This document shows positions 40,411 through 49,137 of a DNA stretch of 64,000 nucleotides, one piece after another. Each line of letters begins with the position of its first letter. Positions within the stretch are counted from its first letter, which is position 1. The position numbers and the translations under genes were made by a program. The DNA lies in NCBI GenBank assembly GCA_036365455.1, contig JAWQUS010000002.1:2232001-2296000 (forward strand), given 5' to 3'. The notes below the pieces were generated by a model. It did not search any database. It saw only the letters and a program-made list of their open reading frames with translations, and was not told where the DNA came from. The stretch is from Macrosoma leucophasiata. Its lineage: Eukaryota > Arthropoda > Insecta > Lepidoptera > Hedylidae.

Positions 40411-41017
40411 AGTCAGTCAGTTGAACGTCGCGCGCGCGAAGCGCGCGGCGCGGAAGCAGCACCGGGGCTGGCCCCCTTTGCTGCGGCTTCTTCTGGCCTG
40501 CCATGCAGTTCGGAGTTGGGTGCCCTGGGATTCAAGGGCTTCGGTGGAGGAGGTACGCATCGTCAGTCGAGAGAGGGTGGGGGCTTTATACATATATATA
40601 TATATTTTTTTTTGCCACTTCACGTCTTCTGGCGTGCATACCTGCCTCTGTTGCCATCGCTGTGGCTCGGTGACATCGTGACGTCTCGCAAGTTGCGGTC
40701 GCCTCGACAGCAGCGGCCTCCAGTGACCACGGTAGCGTCGCGGGCAAGCGTCGATCATTCATCGACCGGCCCTGCGACGCAACTTCTTCTTCTTCTCCTT
40801 CTCTTCTCGGTTGTGCGTCGGTGCAGCAGCTCCACCTGGCACTCGACCGCAACAACACGAGGTAGCGAGCGCTCCCACCAAGATGACAACGCCCATAGTT
40901 AAACGACGCGATCGTGCCACTGGCTCTAGCCGGGCTTACGGCCGCATCCCAGGGGAGGAATCTCCTTCGACCGGGGTTCGAACCCGGACCAGGGGATTTG
41001 GTCCCGCCTATAGCAGG
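40411..41017 (-). mobile_element. 3' flank/UTR of the Jockey-clade element
   Basis: GC-rich sequence between the RT stop codon and the left direct repeat, read as the LINE 3' UTR. A (TA)n patch is at 40592-40603. CGGGGTTCGAACCCGGACCA at 40974 looks like a tRNA T arm on either strand, probably by chance. Open frames on both strands are GC-driven artefacts. Confidence 0.5.
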
Positions 41018-42166
41018 TCAGGCCAAGTCAAACTCGTTAGCGCTGCGGGTCACGAAGCGCGGGATCGGGGCGGACCTAGCCTCTTCATCGTCGTCCCGGG
41101 GTGCTCCTATTATTACCGGAGAGGAGAGGATTTCGCGTAGGAGTGGTCTCCCATCAGGAGGCCTACAGTGCAGTGGGGCAAACCTGTGGAGGTGTTCGTG
41201 CGGCCCATTCTCAGCGCGGTCGTAAATACCGCGCGCAAGACGTGCCACAAACTCCCTCACGGATTCCACACGCAGGTCCCGTGCCATGACTTTGTTTCGA
41301 ACGTACCTCCCCGCGTTGATAATTAAACAGAGACACACGTTCTGCTGGGTTTGAAGGCGCTTTTTCTGCGACGCGGAGCATAATGCGTACCACGCAGGCG
41401 CCGCGTACGTCAGCCTCGACCTGATGTACGTTTTGTACAGGCGTAGCTTGGTGCGCAGCGGCAGTCTCGAGTTCAACACCGGACGCAACATCAACCGCAC
41501 TGCAGCCGCCTGACACACTACGTGATCCACAGTGGGTGTCATGCGCAGCGCCCGATCGTTGGTGCACCCGAGGTATTTAGCCTTTGTCTGCCACTGCACC
41601 TCCTCTCCACGTAGCCTGAGCGGTGGCAGCTTGCAGCGGATTACTATTGTTGGGAGTGCGGCCGTCTTACCCACATTGACGGCCATCCGCCACCTGTCAA
41701 ACCACTCAGGCAGTACATCTAGCAGACGTTGCATACGCTCTCGAGCGATTTGCAGCCGGGGCGACGACGTTAGGAATGCACTATCGTCGGCAAACAGGGC
41801 TAGCATGACATCCGGTGTGGTTGGGATGTCGTCTGTATACGCCGCATACAGCGACGGTGACAGACAGCTGCCCTGTGGTACTCCTGCACAGATCGGGTGT
41901 TCGGCTGAGTCAGCTCCCTCCACCGTTACGTAAAACCGCCAGCCCTCGAGGAAGCTCGCTACCACCGTATGCAAGCCCGATGGAATCTCTATCTTCGCCA
42001 ACAGTCCAACATGCCAAACCCGATCGAAGGCTTTCTCGATATCGAGAAAGACTCCAATCGAATACCGGCCTTGGTTGTACTCGTCGGCAAGATAGTGGAG
42101 CACCCTCGCCAGCTGGAGCGTGGTCGAGTGCCCCGCGCGGAAGCCGAATTGCCCGAAGCCGTTTTG
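41018..42166 (-). pseudogene. Jockey-clade LINE reverse transcriptase, 5'-truncated
   Basis: An uninterrupted minus-strand frame of about 380 codons, longest coding segment in the window. It begins within the RT domain at QFGFRAGHST (about 42150), the conserved motif before the first catalytic block, then FLDIEKAFDRVWH (motif A Asp), GVPQGSCLSPSLYAAYTDDI (motif B), LALFADDSAF (motif C, FADD) and WRMAVNVGKTAAL. It continues through LPLRTKLRLYKTYIRSRLTY and QNVCLCLIINAGRYVRN (thumb-like and post-RT region) to the stop at 41018. The wording matches Jockey-clade non-LTR elements. Endonuclease, ORF1 and the RT N-terminus are absent, so it is a 5'-truncated insertion although the remaining frame is open. 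The minus-strand ATG at 42103 is internal. 275-bp direct repeats flank it. Confidence 0.92.
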
Positions 42167-42435
42167 TATATTTTTTTTACTTTTATTTTCCTCTCTTTTT
42201 TTTTGGGCATATTATTTTCTCTCCTTCAGTGATTCCCCCGCGTACCGCTTACAACTGGTTGAAGAGATTTAGATTTGCTATCGTAAGGGATACCGGGGGG
42301 TTTGAGTTTGAGATTGCTAGAAGGTACAGACAGTCAATGCTATTTAAGTTGACTGTCTGTAGTAGCCGGTACTAGCGGAAGAATTGTCCCCCTTTTGATG
42401 GGGTCGTCACGTCCCTACGCCATAAACAATTAATC
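42161..42435 (+). repeat. 275-bp direct repeat, right copy
   Basis: Begins GTTTTGTATA exactly where the RT sequence is truncated and ends CCATAAACAATTAATC. Differs from the left copy at about 8-10 positions (for example GATACCGG for GATATCGG). Confidence 0.88.
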
Positions 42436-42684
42436 CAAACAAACTTCGACATTTGTAATATTTACAGATTTACAAATTATGTTTATTATAGGATACGACT
42501 GGGTTTATAACCTACTTTATAATTTACTGCATTTAGCAGCTGTTTTTACTACCATTCAATTGTAAATATTTATATAATTTACATATGGTTCTGTGAAACT
42601 TGACAGGCAATAATTATTAACAATATTAATATTATTAGCGATAGGTCGTATTAGGCTCGGTTGCACCAAAATATTTATTAAAAA
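42436..42684. other. AT-rich intergenic sequence
   Basis: No feature recognised. Confidence 0.5.
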
Positions 42685-42938
42685 CTAGCTGACCCGGCAA
42701 ACTTCGTATTGCCTCAAAATGAAATAATGTGTCAAATCTTTGATAGATATGAACTATTTGTATGGGAAAATGAAATTGTGGTTTTTACTATTTCCCTTCA
42801 ATTTTTTCATATTTTCTTACCTTTTAAACCTTTCGTGGACTTCCAAAAATCATTCAAAACCAATATTAGCCAAATCGGTCCAGCCATTCTCGAGTTTTAG
42901 CGAGACTGACGAACAGCAATTGATTTTTATATATACGA
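42685..42938 (-). mobile_element. Helitron type 1, complete
   Basis: CTAGCTGACCCGGCAAACTT at the right-hand terminus (3' end, leftward element) and CAATTGATTTTTATATATAC then GA at the 5' end. The 3' stem GGCAA/TTGCC is intact. Confidence 0.85.
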
Positions 42939-43104
42939 GTACAGATTATGTAAAATTGTACATCATTCCTAGCAAATTTGTTAAAGTCAAAGTAAGATGA
43001 TGTAACCCAGCCTTGTTACGCACATGGTGCGTGACAAACACTCAAACATAAGCTACTTAGTTGTAGGTGTGGGCAGCTAAAGACAGCGGGGTGTCGTGCG
43101 ACTT

Positions 43105-43425
43105 TCTATTTTTTATGTGTGAAAGTGACAAAGAAGCATAAAATTCGTATTGATAAACGAATATTGAAGCATATAGACATGTACATAAAATGAGAAGCTC
43201 CTGCAAAGTTTTACCTCTCGTGAGGCATTTTTTTCCTCTGCCAGAAATAACGTAGCCGTACCATAAATCGGAGTACCATAGAAAGGCCTTTGTGATTGTT
43301 AATTCAATGGTAACGTAAGTCCAATTAAAAAAAAACGCTGATTACTTCTATTTAGAAGAAAATAGGTTATGTAATGCGTTGGTGAATGCCTCCTCGAGCT
43401 CTGTCAGCGGTGCTTTCTCACAAGT
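43105..43425 (-). mobile_element. Bm1-like SINE, old decayed copy
   Basis: Recognisable blocks: TTTTTATGTGTGAAAGTGAC, AAGCATATAGACATGTACAT, AGAAATAACGTAGCCGTACC and GGTTATGTAATGCGTTGGTG. Many indels. Confidence 0.65.
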
Positions 43426-43507
43426 AAAAGAGATAGGTACCTACTTTAATATTTATACTGGAATAACATAAGTACTTATTTATTGAAATAAAAATTAAAA
43501 AATATTT

Positions 43508-43753
43508 ACTGGTGGTAGAGCTTGGAGCTCGCGGGCGTAGGCACCACCGCATTACCTAATATACTTGCCGCTAAATGGTAGTGTTCAGCACTATCGTGTT
43601 CCGGTCAGGTGGTAATGTATGGCCCTGTAATATCCGGCACAGAGGCATAACACCTAATGCCTCAGGAGTGGCAGCGCATCTGCATTTTGACCTTGGTCTT
43701 TGTGTAAGTGTCTATAGGCTGCAGTCATCACTTAACATCAATGTGAACTGCAT
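43508..43753 (+). mobile_element. Bm1-like SINE, 3'-truncated
   Basis: ACTGGTGGTAGAGCTTGGAG to AACATCAATGTGAACTGCAT, where a family B SINE takes over. The 14-base CCAGTGACGGAGCT segment near the 5' end is deleted. Confidence 0.9.
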
Positions 43754-43756
43754 CTC

Positions 43757-43977
43757 ATCACAAAAGTCTCTGGTTCTTTTGGAAATTTTTCATTTTCTGA
43801 AAGTTCTCTAGCACCTCGAAGTTTGATATAGTGCCCGGAGATAGCAATAGGCTCGCTACCTGTAAATGGGCCAAAACGTAACTCGCGAATAGTGGGTGTT
43901 TGCATGTATGATTGAATGCCTGCATTTACCTCCTACCCCCTCGGGGATTACAGGCGTGAAGTTACGTTACGTTAATT
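43757..43977 (+). mobile_element. tRNA-derived SINE family B, 5'-truncated
   Basis: GTCTCTGGTTCTTTTGGAAA, CGAAGTTTGATATAGTGCCC, GGGTGTTTGCATGTATGATT and GATTACAGGCGTGAAGTTAC. Lacks the tRNA head. Confidence 0.85.
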
Positions 43978-44042
43978 TTATGAGCATTGGAAAATGTTTG
44001 AGCAGCCTTTTCTAATGCTAACAAAATAACTAAATTTAATGG

Positions 44043-44265
44043 CTATAGCGGTTCACATCGATGGTAAATAAATACTGCAACCTATAGACAACTGCACAAA
44101 ACCAGTGGTCAAAATGCTTTGCCATGCCACCACCCCTAAGACCTTAGTTTATGTGATATTTATTACGGCGCCATATTTTGCGTCTCTGCGCCATTATCAT
44201 CTAACTATACTAACGAAAGAGCTTAACTACCATTACGCAGCAGATAGATAAGGTAAATATTAATA
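44043..44265 (-). mobile_element. Bm1-like SINE, old decayed copy
   Basis: GCGGTTCACATCGATGGTAA, ATACTGCAACCTATAGACAA and CCACCCCTAAGACCTTAGTT remain in order. Confidence 0.65.
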
Positions 44266-44329
44266 TAATAAATATAAAGTGTATAGGTAGAGATAAAGTA
44301 CACAGCAACTTTACCATTATTAAAAAAAA

Positions 44330-44560
44330 AACTGGTTGCCTGTAAAGTCGGTTTTACGGGCGAAGATTTTACGTGACAACGTCTTTTTCTCGGTAGAAAG
44401 GCATTCGCCGGTCCGGCAGGCCTCTCTCTCGTTCGGTGACTCATCGTTACGTTACCGGGCGTTACACTTTTTCATGAGTGACTCCGAGCCGCAACCTAAT
44501 TTAAGACGTTGTCACGTCAAAAACTTCAAGAGACAATTAGATTCTGCAATCAGAACACCT
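44330..44560 (+). repeat. Unclassified CG-rich segment with inverted ends
   Basis: TTTTACGTGACAACGTCTTT at 44367 is mirrored by AAGACGTTGTCACGTCAAAA at 44503, about 135 bases apart. Between them lie CATTCGCCGGTCCGGCAGGC and GACTCATCGTTACGTTACCG. An 80-codon plus frame (44336-44578) has no domain. It may be a MITE with internal inverted repeats; no other copy in the window. Confidence 0.45.
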
Positions 44561-44934
44561 CATCTCTTTCACAAATGAAGGACGAGTACTACAAGTACCG
44601 ATAATGAACGAAATATAAATACATTATGTAATACAGAACGAATTTATAAATAGAACGCATCGAGTTCGTTGAATGAACTCTGTACATATTTACACTACAG
44701 TTTGAGAACTAGCGGCTTCTTAATTTAAAGTGCGTCCTATCGGTTCTCAGAAGATCCGCTAAGCTAAAATACTTGTCTAATTTCGTTATTCTAAATGATT
44801 CAGTGTCAAGGGTATTAACATTAGGTTCATTCACGTTTCGTTTATGACGAAATCGAGCTCGGGATTGTAAAGTTAATGTCAATTCAAAACCTAATAAATT
44901 TGAAATTATTGGATATACTTACCTACCTATTTTA
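44561..44934. other. Intergenic sequence
   Basis: No feature recognised. Confidence 0.45.
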
Positions 44935-45163
44935 CTTTTTTTTATGTAATGGAAGTGGCAAACAAGCATGCAGTTCACATTGATGTTCAGTGATGACTAC
45001 AGCCTATAGACACCCACACAAAGACCAAGGTCAAAATGCAGATGCGTTACCACTCCTGAGGCCTTAGATGTTATGCCTCTGTGCCGGAAATTACAAGGCC
45101 GTACTTTACCACCTGACCGGATCACGATAGTGCTGAACACTACCATTTAGCGGCAAGTTTATA
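44935..45163 (-). mobile_element. Bm1-like SINE, 3' portion of a split copy
   Basis: TTTTTTTATGTAATGGAAGT to ACTACCATTTAGCGGCAAGT. The same copy resumes at 45477 after a family B SINE. Confidence 0.9.
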
Positions 45164-45176
45164 ACTAGTATAGTAA

Positions 45177-45476
45177 TTGCCTCATAGCCTAGTGATAATA
45201 GGCCACTACTACTACGCTGGAGGTCCTGGGTTTGATTCTCGGGTCGGGGACTTTATCTGAGATAACGGTTTAAAATCCTTTCTATTGGGATTTTTCCATT
45301 TTCTTGAAGTTTCCCAGTACCTCGGCGTTTGGTAATGTGCCCGAAGATGGCAACAGGCCCGCCACCTGTTACATAGGCCAAAAACGCAACCGATGAATGG
45401 TGGGTGTTTGCATGTATGCTTGAATGCATGCATTTGCTCTGCCTACCCCTTCGGGGATTACAGGCGTGAAGTTACG
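45177..45476 (+). mobile_element. tRNA-derived SINE family B inserted in a SINE
   Basis: Head TTGCCTCATAGCCTAGTGAT and TGGGTTTGATTCTCGGGTCG (B box with two changes), body GTTTGGTAATGTGCCCGAAG, tail CTTCGGGGATTACAGGCGTG. Confidence 0.9.
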
Positions 45477-45539
45477 TATATTAGGTAATGCAGTGGTGCC
45501 TATGCCCGCGAACTGCGTCACTGGAGCTCTACCACCAGT
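45477..45539 (-). mobile_element. Bm1-like SINE, 5' end of the split copy
   Basis: TATATTAGGTAATGCAGTGG to GGAGCTCTACCACCAGTG. It joins 45163 with no loss of the SINE consensus. Confidence 0.9.
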
Positions 45540-45604
45540 GAAAAACTTGAATTATTTATGATAATTAACTCTATACCATAGAGACTGGTACACCTATATT
45601 TACT

Positions 45605-45730
45605 GTATACCCAACAAGAAATATGACTCGCAGGAGATTCGGATTTTTTCGGGTCTGTTATCTTCTTCGCACCTTACCTATTTGACGTTTGTCCGCCATT
45701 TTCATCAAGTTTTGACCAATACCGGACTCA
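45605..45730. mobile_element. Long-TIR MITE with GCGTTATCTCT arms, left half
   Basis: CAACAAGAAATATGACTCGC, GGATTTTTTCGGGTCTGT and ATTTGACGTTTGTCCGCCAT to ACCAATACCGGACT. The right arm is missing and the GCGTTATCTCT box is shortened. Confidence 0.7.
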
Positions 45731-45898
45731 TAGTAGTAATACACGACCGGATTCGGTCCAGCGGAGCGAATCCTCCGACCAAACCCCCCGCGAGCGGACC
45801 GCATCGGACTTGATTAATAATAATTTTGTCCGCCGGACTCCTCTACACACGGCCAAATTTGGTTCGGAGCGTACCGAATCCCCTGTAAGCTCCGTACC
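45731..45898. other. Unassigned CG-rich insert
   Basis: CGGATTCGGTCCAGCGGAGC, GCGAGCGGACCGCATCGGAC and GGTTCGGAGCGTACCGAATC. Rich in short CGG/CCG inverted motifs, unlike its neighbours. It lies between a MITE half and a truncated SINE; origin unknown. Confidence 0.35.
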
Positions 45899-46136
45899 AA
45901 TTGATGCTAAGTCATGACTGCGGCCTACAGACCCCCACACAAAGACCAAGGTCAAAATGCAGATGCATTACCACTCCTGAGGCCCAAGGTGTTATGCCTC
46001 TGTGCCGTACAGGGCCGTACATTACCACCTAACCGGAACACGATAGTGCTGAACACTACCATTTAGCGGCAAGTATATTATATTAGGTAATGCGGTGGTG
46101 CCTACGCCCACGACCTCCGTCACTGGAGCTTTACCA
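45899..46136 (-). mobile_element. Bm1-like SINE, tail-truncated
   Basis: ATTGATGCTAAGTCATGACT to CACTGGAGCTTTACC. TATTA is duplicated near 46078. Confidence 0.88.
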
Positions 46137-46171
46137 AAATTGATTGCCATGATTGTGTTTGCCCGTATCTT

Positions 46172-46248
46172 TCAACAGGTCGTCGGTCCACCTCGTGGGG
46201 GGCCTGCTTAAGCTTCGGCAGTCCCCACTCGAGAACTCTAAATCTGTA
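46172..46248 (-). pseudogene. RTE LINE C-terminal scrap
   Basis: Minus reading gives RVLEW and then, in another frame, RPPTRWTDDLLKD, both standard RTE C-terminal strings also seen near 59.15-59.22 kb. Confidence 0.7.
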
Positions 46249-46424
46249 AAGAACAGCTAGAAATTGTATATTATTAGATCGCCCGTATCGTACCTAATTA
46301 TAACGAGCATAAAAACATTCCAAAGAGTGAGAGAAAAGTAGGTAACCCTTGTCCTCACGCCATTAGAAATATTTGGGAAGAGAGTAGGTAGAGTAGGTAG
46401 TAGTACGCAGTTGTCGGTCCTTCA

Positions 46425-46672
46425 TTAGATATAAAATAAAAATCAATTGCTGTTCGTTAGTCTCGCCAAAACTCGAGAACGGGTGGACCGATTTAGCTAA
46501 CTTTGGTTTTAAATGATTTTTGGAAGTACAGGGAAGGTAAGAAAACATGAAGAAATTGAAGGGAAATTGTAAAAACCTCAAGTCCATTTTCCCATAGAAA
46601 CAGTTCGTATCTATCAAACCTTTGACACATAATTTCATTCTGAGGCAATACGAAGTTTGCCGAGTCAGCTAG
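46425..46672 (+). mobile_element. Helitron type 1
   Basis: ATAAAATAAAAATCAATTGC near the 5' end, ACGAAGTTTGCCGAGTCAGC then TAG at the 3' end. Confidence 0.82.
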
Positions 46673-46734
46673 TTAGGAATAAATATTCCTTCTCAAATGG
46701 GAAGAGGCGCGATCGCGTAAGATTTGGGAATATT

Positions 46735-46927
46735 TAGCCTAAATCACAGTTTGGCTTTTAGCTCATTTCACCCCAGAACGTGCAAATTATGGAACGAACT
46801 TCTGAAATGTTCAGCGCTACAATATGAGTTTCTTCAAAACTGGCGTCAAGAGAATCTGTTGTTACAAATGTTCATTGGCGACAGTGACCACTTTCCATCA
46901 GGCGGCCCGTCTGCTTGTGTGTCATCA
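46735..46927 (+). pseudogene. Jockey-like LINE, C-terminus and 3' end
   Basis: Plus reading RTCKLWNELLKCSALQYEFL then QNWRQEN, the same C-terminal block as at 32.67 kb, followed by GTGACCACTTTCCATCAGGC and GGCCCGTCTGCTTGTGTG. That 3' end lines up with the Bm1-like SINE tail (CATCACTTAACATCAATGTG..TGCTTGTTTGCC). Stops are present between blocks. It is joined to an RTE tail at 46928. Confidence 0.72.
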
Positions 46928-47068
46928 TCATCATCATATCAGCCACAGGACGTTCACTGCTGAACATAGGCCTCTCCCAATTACCTCCATGCCGACTGAT
47001 CGGAAGCGACGCGCATCCAGCGGGTACTTGCAGCCTTGACTAGGTCGTCGGTCCATCTTGCAGGTGTG
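46928..47068 (-). mobile_element. RTE LINE 3' end
   Basis: CATCATCATCATATCAGCCA, CAGGACGTTCACTGCTGAAC and ACTAGGTCGTCGGTCCATCT, in minus orientation. Coding frame broken. Confidence 0.8.
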
Positions 47069-47628
47069 TCAATTGACATAAAAAAATCTACTTGTCATGT
47101 TAATTTCCAGGCCATGACTTCGTGACTCCTACAACCTTCCCTCCCCTCTCTCCCCTATGACGGCCCCTGACAGGGACAGCAATAAAATTTCACAAAATGA
47201 AGGGAAAGCTCACACAATGCCAATCCAGACAAGTTACAACTAACCTCCAACGTCACTCCATTATCCATTATCCATTATTAAAAAAACGGCACCCACCTCA
47301 GCTGATTGCTGCAACAGTGGCTGCAGCGCTGATATTCTGGTGGGTCCTAGTTGCATCACGAACCTCAAGCCGCCAGGCAATGCCTGTACGACGAGTAAAA
47401 CAATAAATAGCCAAAATGCTAGACTACATATATACATAATATTCAATTTTAGCTCAGTGAACCAACATCAATACATATACATATATAATATACATACCTA
47501 CAATATGACAGTAAAATAATAAATATATATTTTTTTTTTTTTCATTAATCAAATTACATAAGTACCTACCTAAGAAATAATAATAAGTTATAAGTATAAT
47601 GCATAGAAATAAAATTAGGTATAAAGGT
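47069..47628. other. Intergenic sequence
   Basis: No gene or recognised repeat. A (TA)-rich stretch with T-run is at 47461-47545. ATTATCC is tandemly repeated near 47260-47275. Confidence 0.45.
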
Positions 47629-47799
47629 AGGTATAACTGTGTCGTGGGTGCCGTTGTTTACATACATCACATACACAAACACCCAGACCCGAAACAAATA
47701 TCTGTAGGCCATACAAATATTTGTCTCGGTGCGGGGATCGAACCCGCAACCCTTCGAATCAAACGGTCATCTCACACCGCTGGACTAACCGGGTCGTCG
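47629..47799 (-). mobile_element. tRNA-derived SINE family A, complete
   Basis: Tail to head on the plus strand: GGTATAACTGTGTCGTGGGT, AGGCCATACAAATATTTGTC, GCGGGGATCGAACCCGCAAC and CTGGACTAACCGGGTCGTCG. Confidence 0.9.
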
Positions 47800-47828
47800 A
47801 ATTATTACGTAGTCAATATTATTAGCGA

Positions 47829-47985
47829 TGCGGTTAGTCCAGTGGTGTGAGACGACCGTTTGATTCGAAGGGTCAGGTTCGAGACAAATATTTGTATTGC
47901 CGAGAGATGTTTGTCTCAGGTCAGCGTGTTTGTGTATGTGTTTTGTGTGTACAACGGCATCCACGACACAGGTTTATACCGAATA
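47829..47985 (+). mobile_element. tRNA-derived SINE family A
   Basis: GCGGTTAGTCCAGTGGTGTG, AGGGTCAGGTTCGAGACAAA (B box damaged by a ~14-base deletion) and CATCCACGACACAGGTTTAT. Head to head with the copy at 47629-47799, 29 bases apart. Confidence 0.88.
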
Positions 47986-48015
47986 GTATAGTATTGTAAT
48001 TTAAAAAAAAACAAT

Positions 48016-48245
48016 GTATGTGACCGTATGTGTGTATGTATCTTCACCCCAGGTCCCTAACGGGGTAGGCAGAGAGTGTAGAGCGCCAGATATCCGGGAT
48101 ATCCTGACACACCTCCCGTACCTCATCTACCTTCATCATTCTCTTCATACATGCACGCCGATTCCTAAGACTCTTGACCCCACCATCAGACAGAACTCGA
48201 CCTATTTGGCCGTGGTAGGTCAGTCTTGGTCTTGTATATAACCGT
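48016..48245 (-). pseudogene. LINE C-terminus, family D, minus strand
   Basis: Minus frame 48253-48044 is open: RPRLTYHGQIGRVLSDGGVK, NRRACMKRMMKVDEVREVCQ and IWRSTLSAYPVRDLG, then stop and GATACATACACACATA. It is the cleanest copy of this C-terminus, about 65 codons, with no RT domain. It defines the reading frame used to interpret the minisatellite at 38.9 kb. Confidence 0.8.
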
Positions 48246-48385
48246 GTGATCAATAAAGTGCATAAACTGTGTAGTATTTCATAATATAAAATAATAAATT
48301 CGTTTTTATAATTACCATTAGCTTATTACAGTTTCACGCAATTCTGTTCGTTTCTGTACAAAATAAAATCTTGTAACATCGCCAT

Positions 48386-48645
48386 GTTTTTTATGTAATG
48401 AAACTGGCAAACAAGCATGTAGTTCACATTGATGTTAAGTGATGACTGTAGCCTATAGACACCCACACAAATACCAGAGGTCAAAATGCAGATGAGTTGC
48501 CACCTCTGAGAGCTAAGATGTTATGTCTCTGTGATAGTTATTACGGGGCCGTACATCACCATCTAACATTTGGGTGGCAGGTAGAATAGGTAAAACGGTG
48601 GTACCTACGCCCTCGAACTCCTACACTGTAACTCTACCTCCAGTT
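48386..48645 (-). mobile_element. Bm1-like SINE, full length with internal deletion
   Basis: TTTTTTATGTAATGAAACTG to ACTGTAACTCTACCTCCAGT; the ACCGGAACACGATAGTGC segment is deleted. Confidence 0.88.
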
Positions 48646-48698
48646 AAAAATGTAAAAATACAAGAACGAAAAATATTTTACTCATAGGTGACTATATA

Positions 48699-48897
48699 CT
48701 AGCTGTTGCCCGCGGCTTCGACCGCGTGGATGTTGTTTTATAAATAACTCAGTAGCCTATGTTCTTTCTCAGAGACAGCTCTGTCTCTGGACCAAATTTC
48801 ATTATAATCGGTTCAGTCATTTGTACGTGAAAAGGTAACAGACTGACAGACAGGCAGACAGAGTTACTTTCGCATTAATAATATTATATAGTAGGGA
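48699..48897 (-). mobile_element. Short Helitron, complete (199 bp)
   Basis: Leftward: 5' TCCCTACTATATAATATTAT, 3' GCGGTCGAAGCCGCGGGCAA then CAGCTAG, stem CGCGG/CCGCG. Same family as 20559-20741. Confidence 0.87.
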
Positions 48898-48939
48898 AGT
48901 AGGGATTGTGGAAAATAGTACATGCACCAAAATTAATTA

Positions 48940-49137
48940 CAGTGCTCAACAATAAATATTGCTCATCGAGCCTAGGAAGGAGACTTCGGCTTATTTCGGG
49001 TCTGTAGAGCGTTATCTCTTTACACACGTACCTATTTGACGTGTGCCGATCATTTTGATCAAGTTTTGACCAATACCGGACTGTCAGTGCTTACGTAGGC
49101 AGCGCGCAAAAGAGATAACGCTCTACGAAGTCAAAAC
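48940..49137. mobile_element. Long-TIR MITE with GCGTTATCTCT arms, truncated
   Basis: ACAGTGCTCAACAATAAATA, AGAGCGTTATCTCTTTACAC to AGAGATAACGCTCTAC. The terminal half of the right arm is missing where mariner-related sequence begins. Confidence 0.8.

Noticed and set aside
40955..41030. tRNA gene suggested by CGGGGTTCGAACCCGGACCA
   Set aside because: Only a T-arm-like palindrome; no matching acceptor stem or A box at the right distance.
40421..41289. Several plus- and minus-strand frames over 80 codons
   Set aside because: GC-rich LINE UTR and antisense of the RT; no domain and mutually overlapping.
40137..42435. LTR retrotransposon (direct repeats around an RT)
   Set aside because: The RT motifs are of non-LTR type, the RT faces opposite to the repeats' other occurrence, and repeats lack TG..CA ends, a primer-binding site and a polypurine tract.
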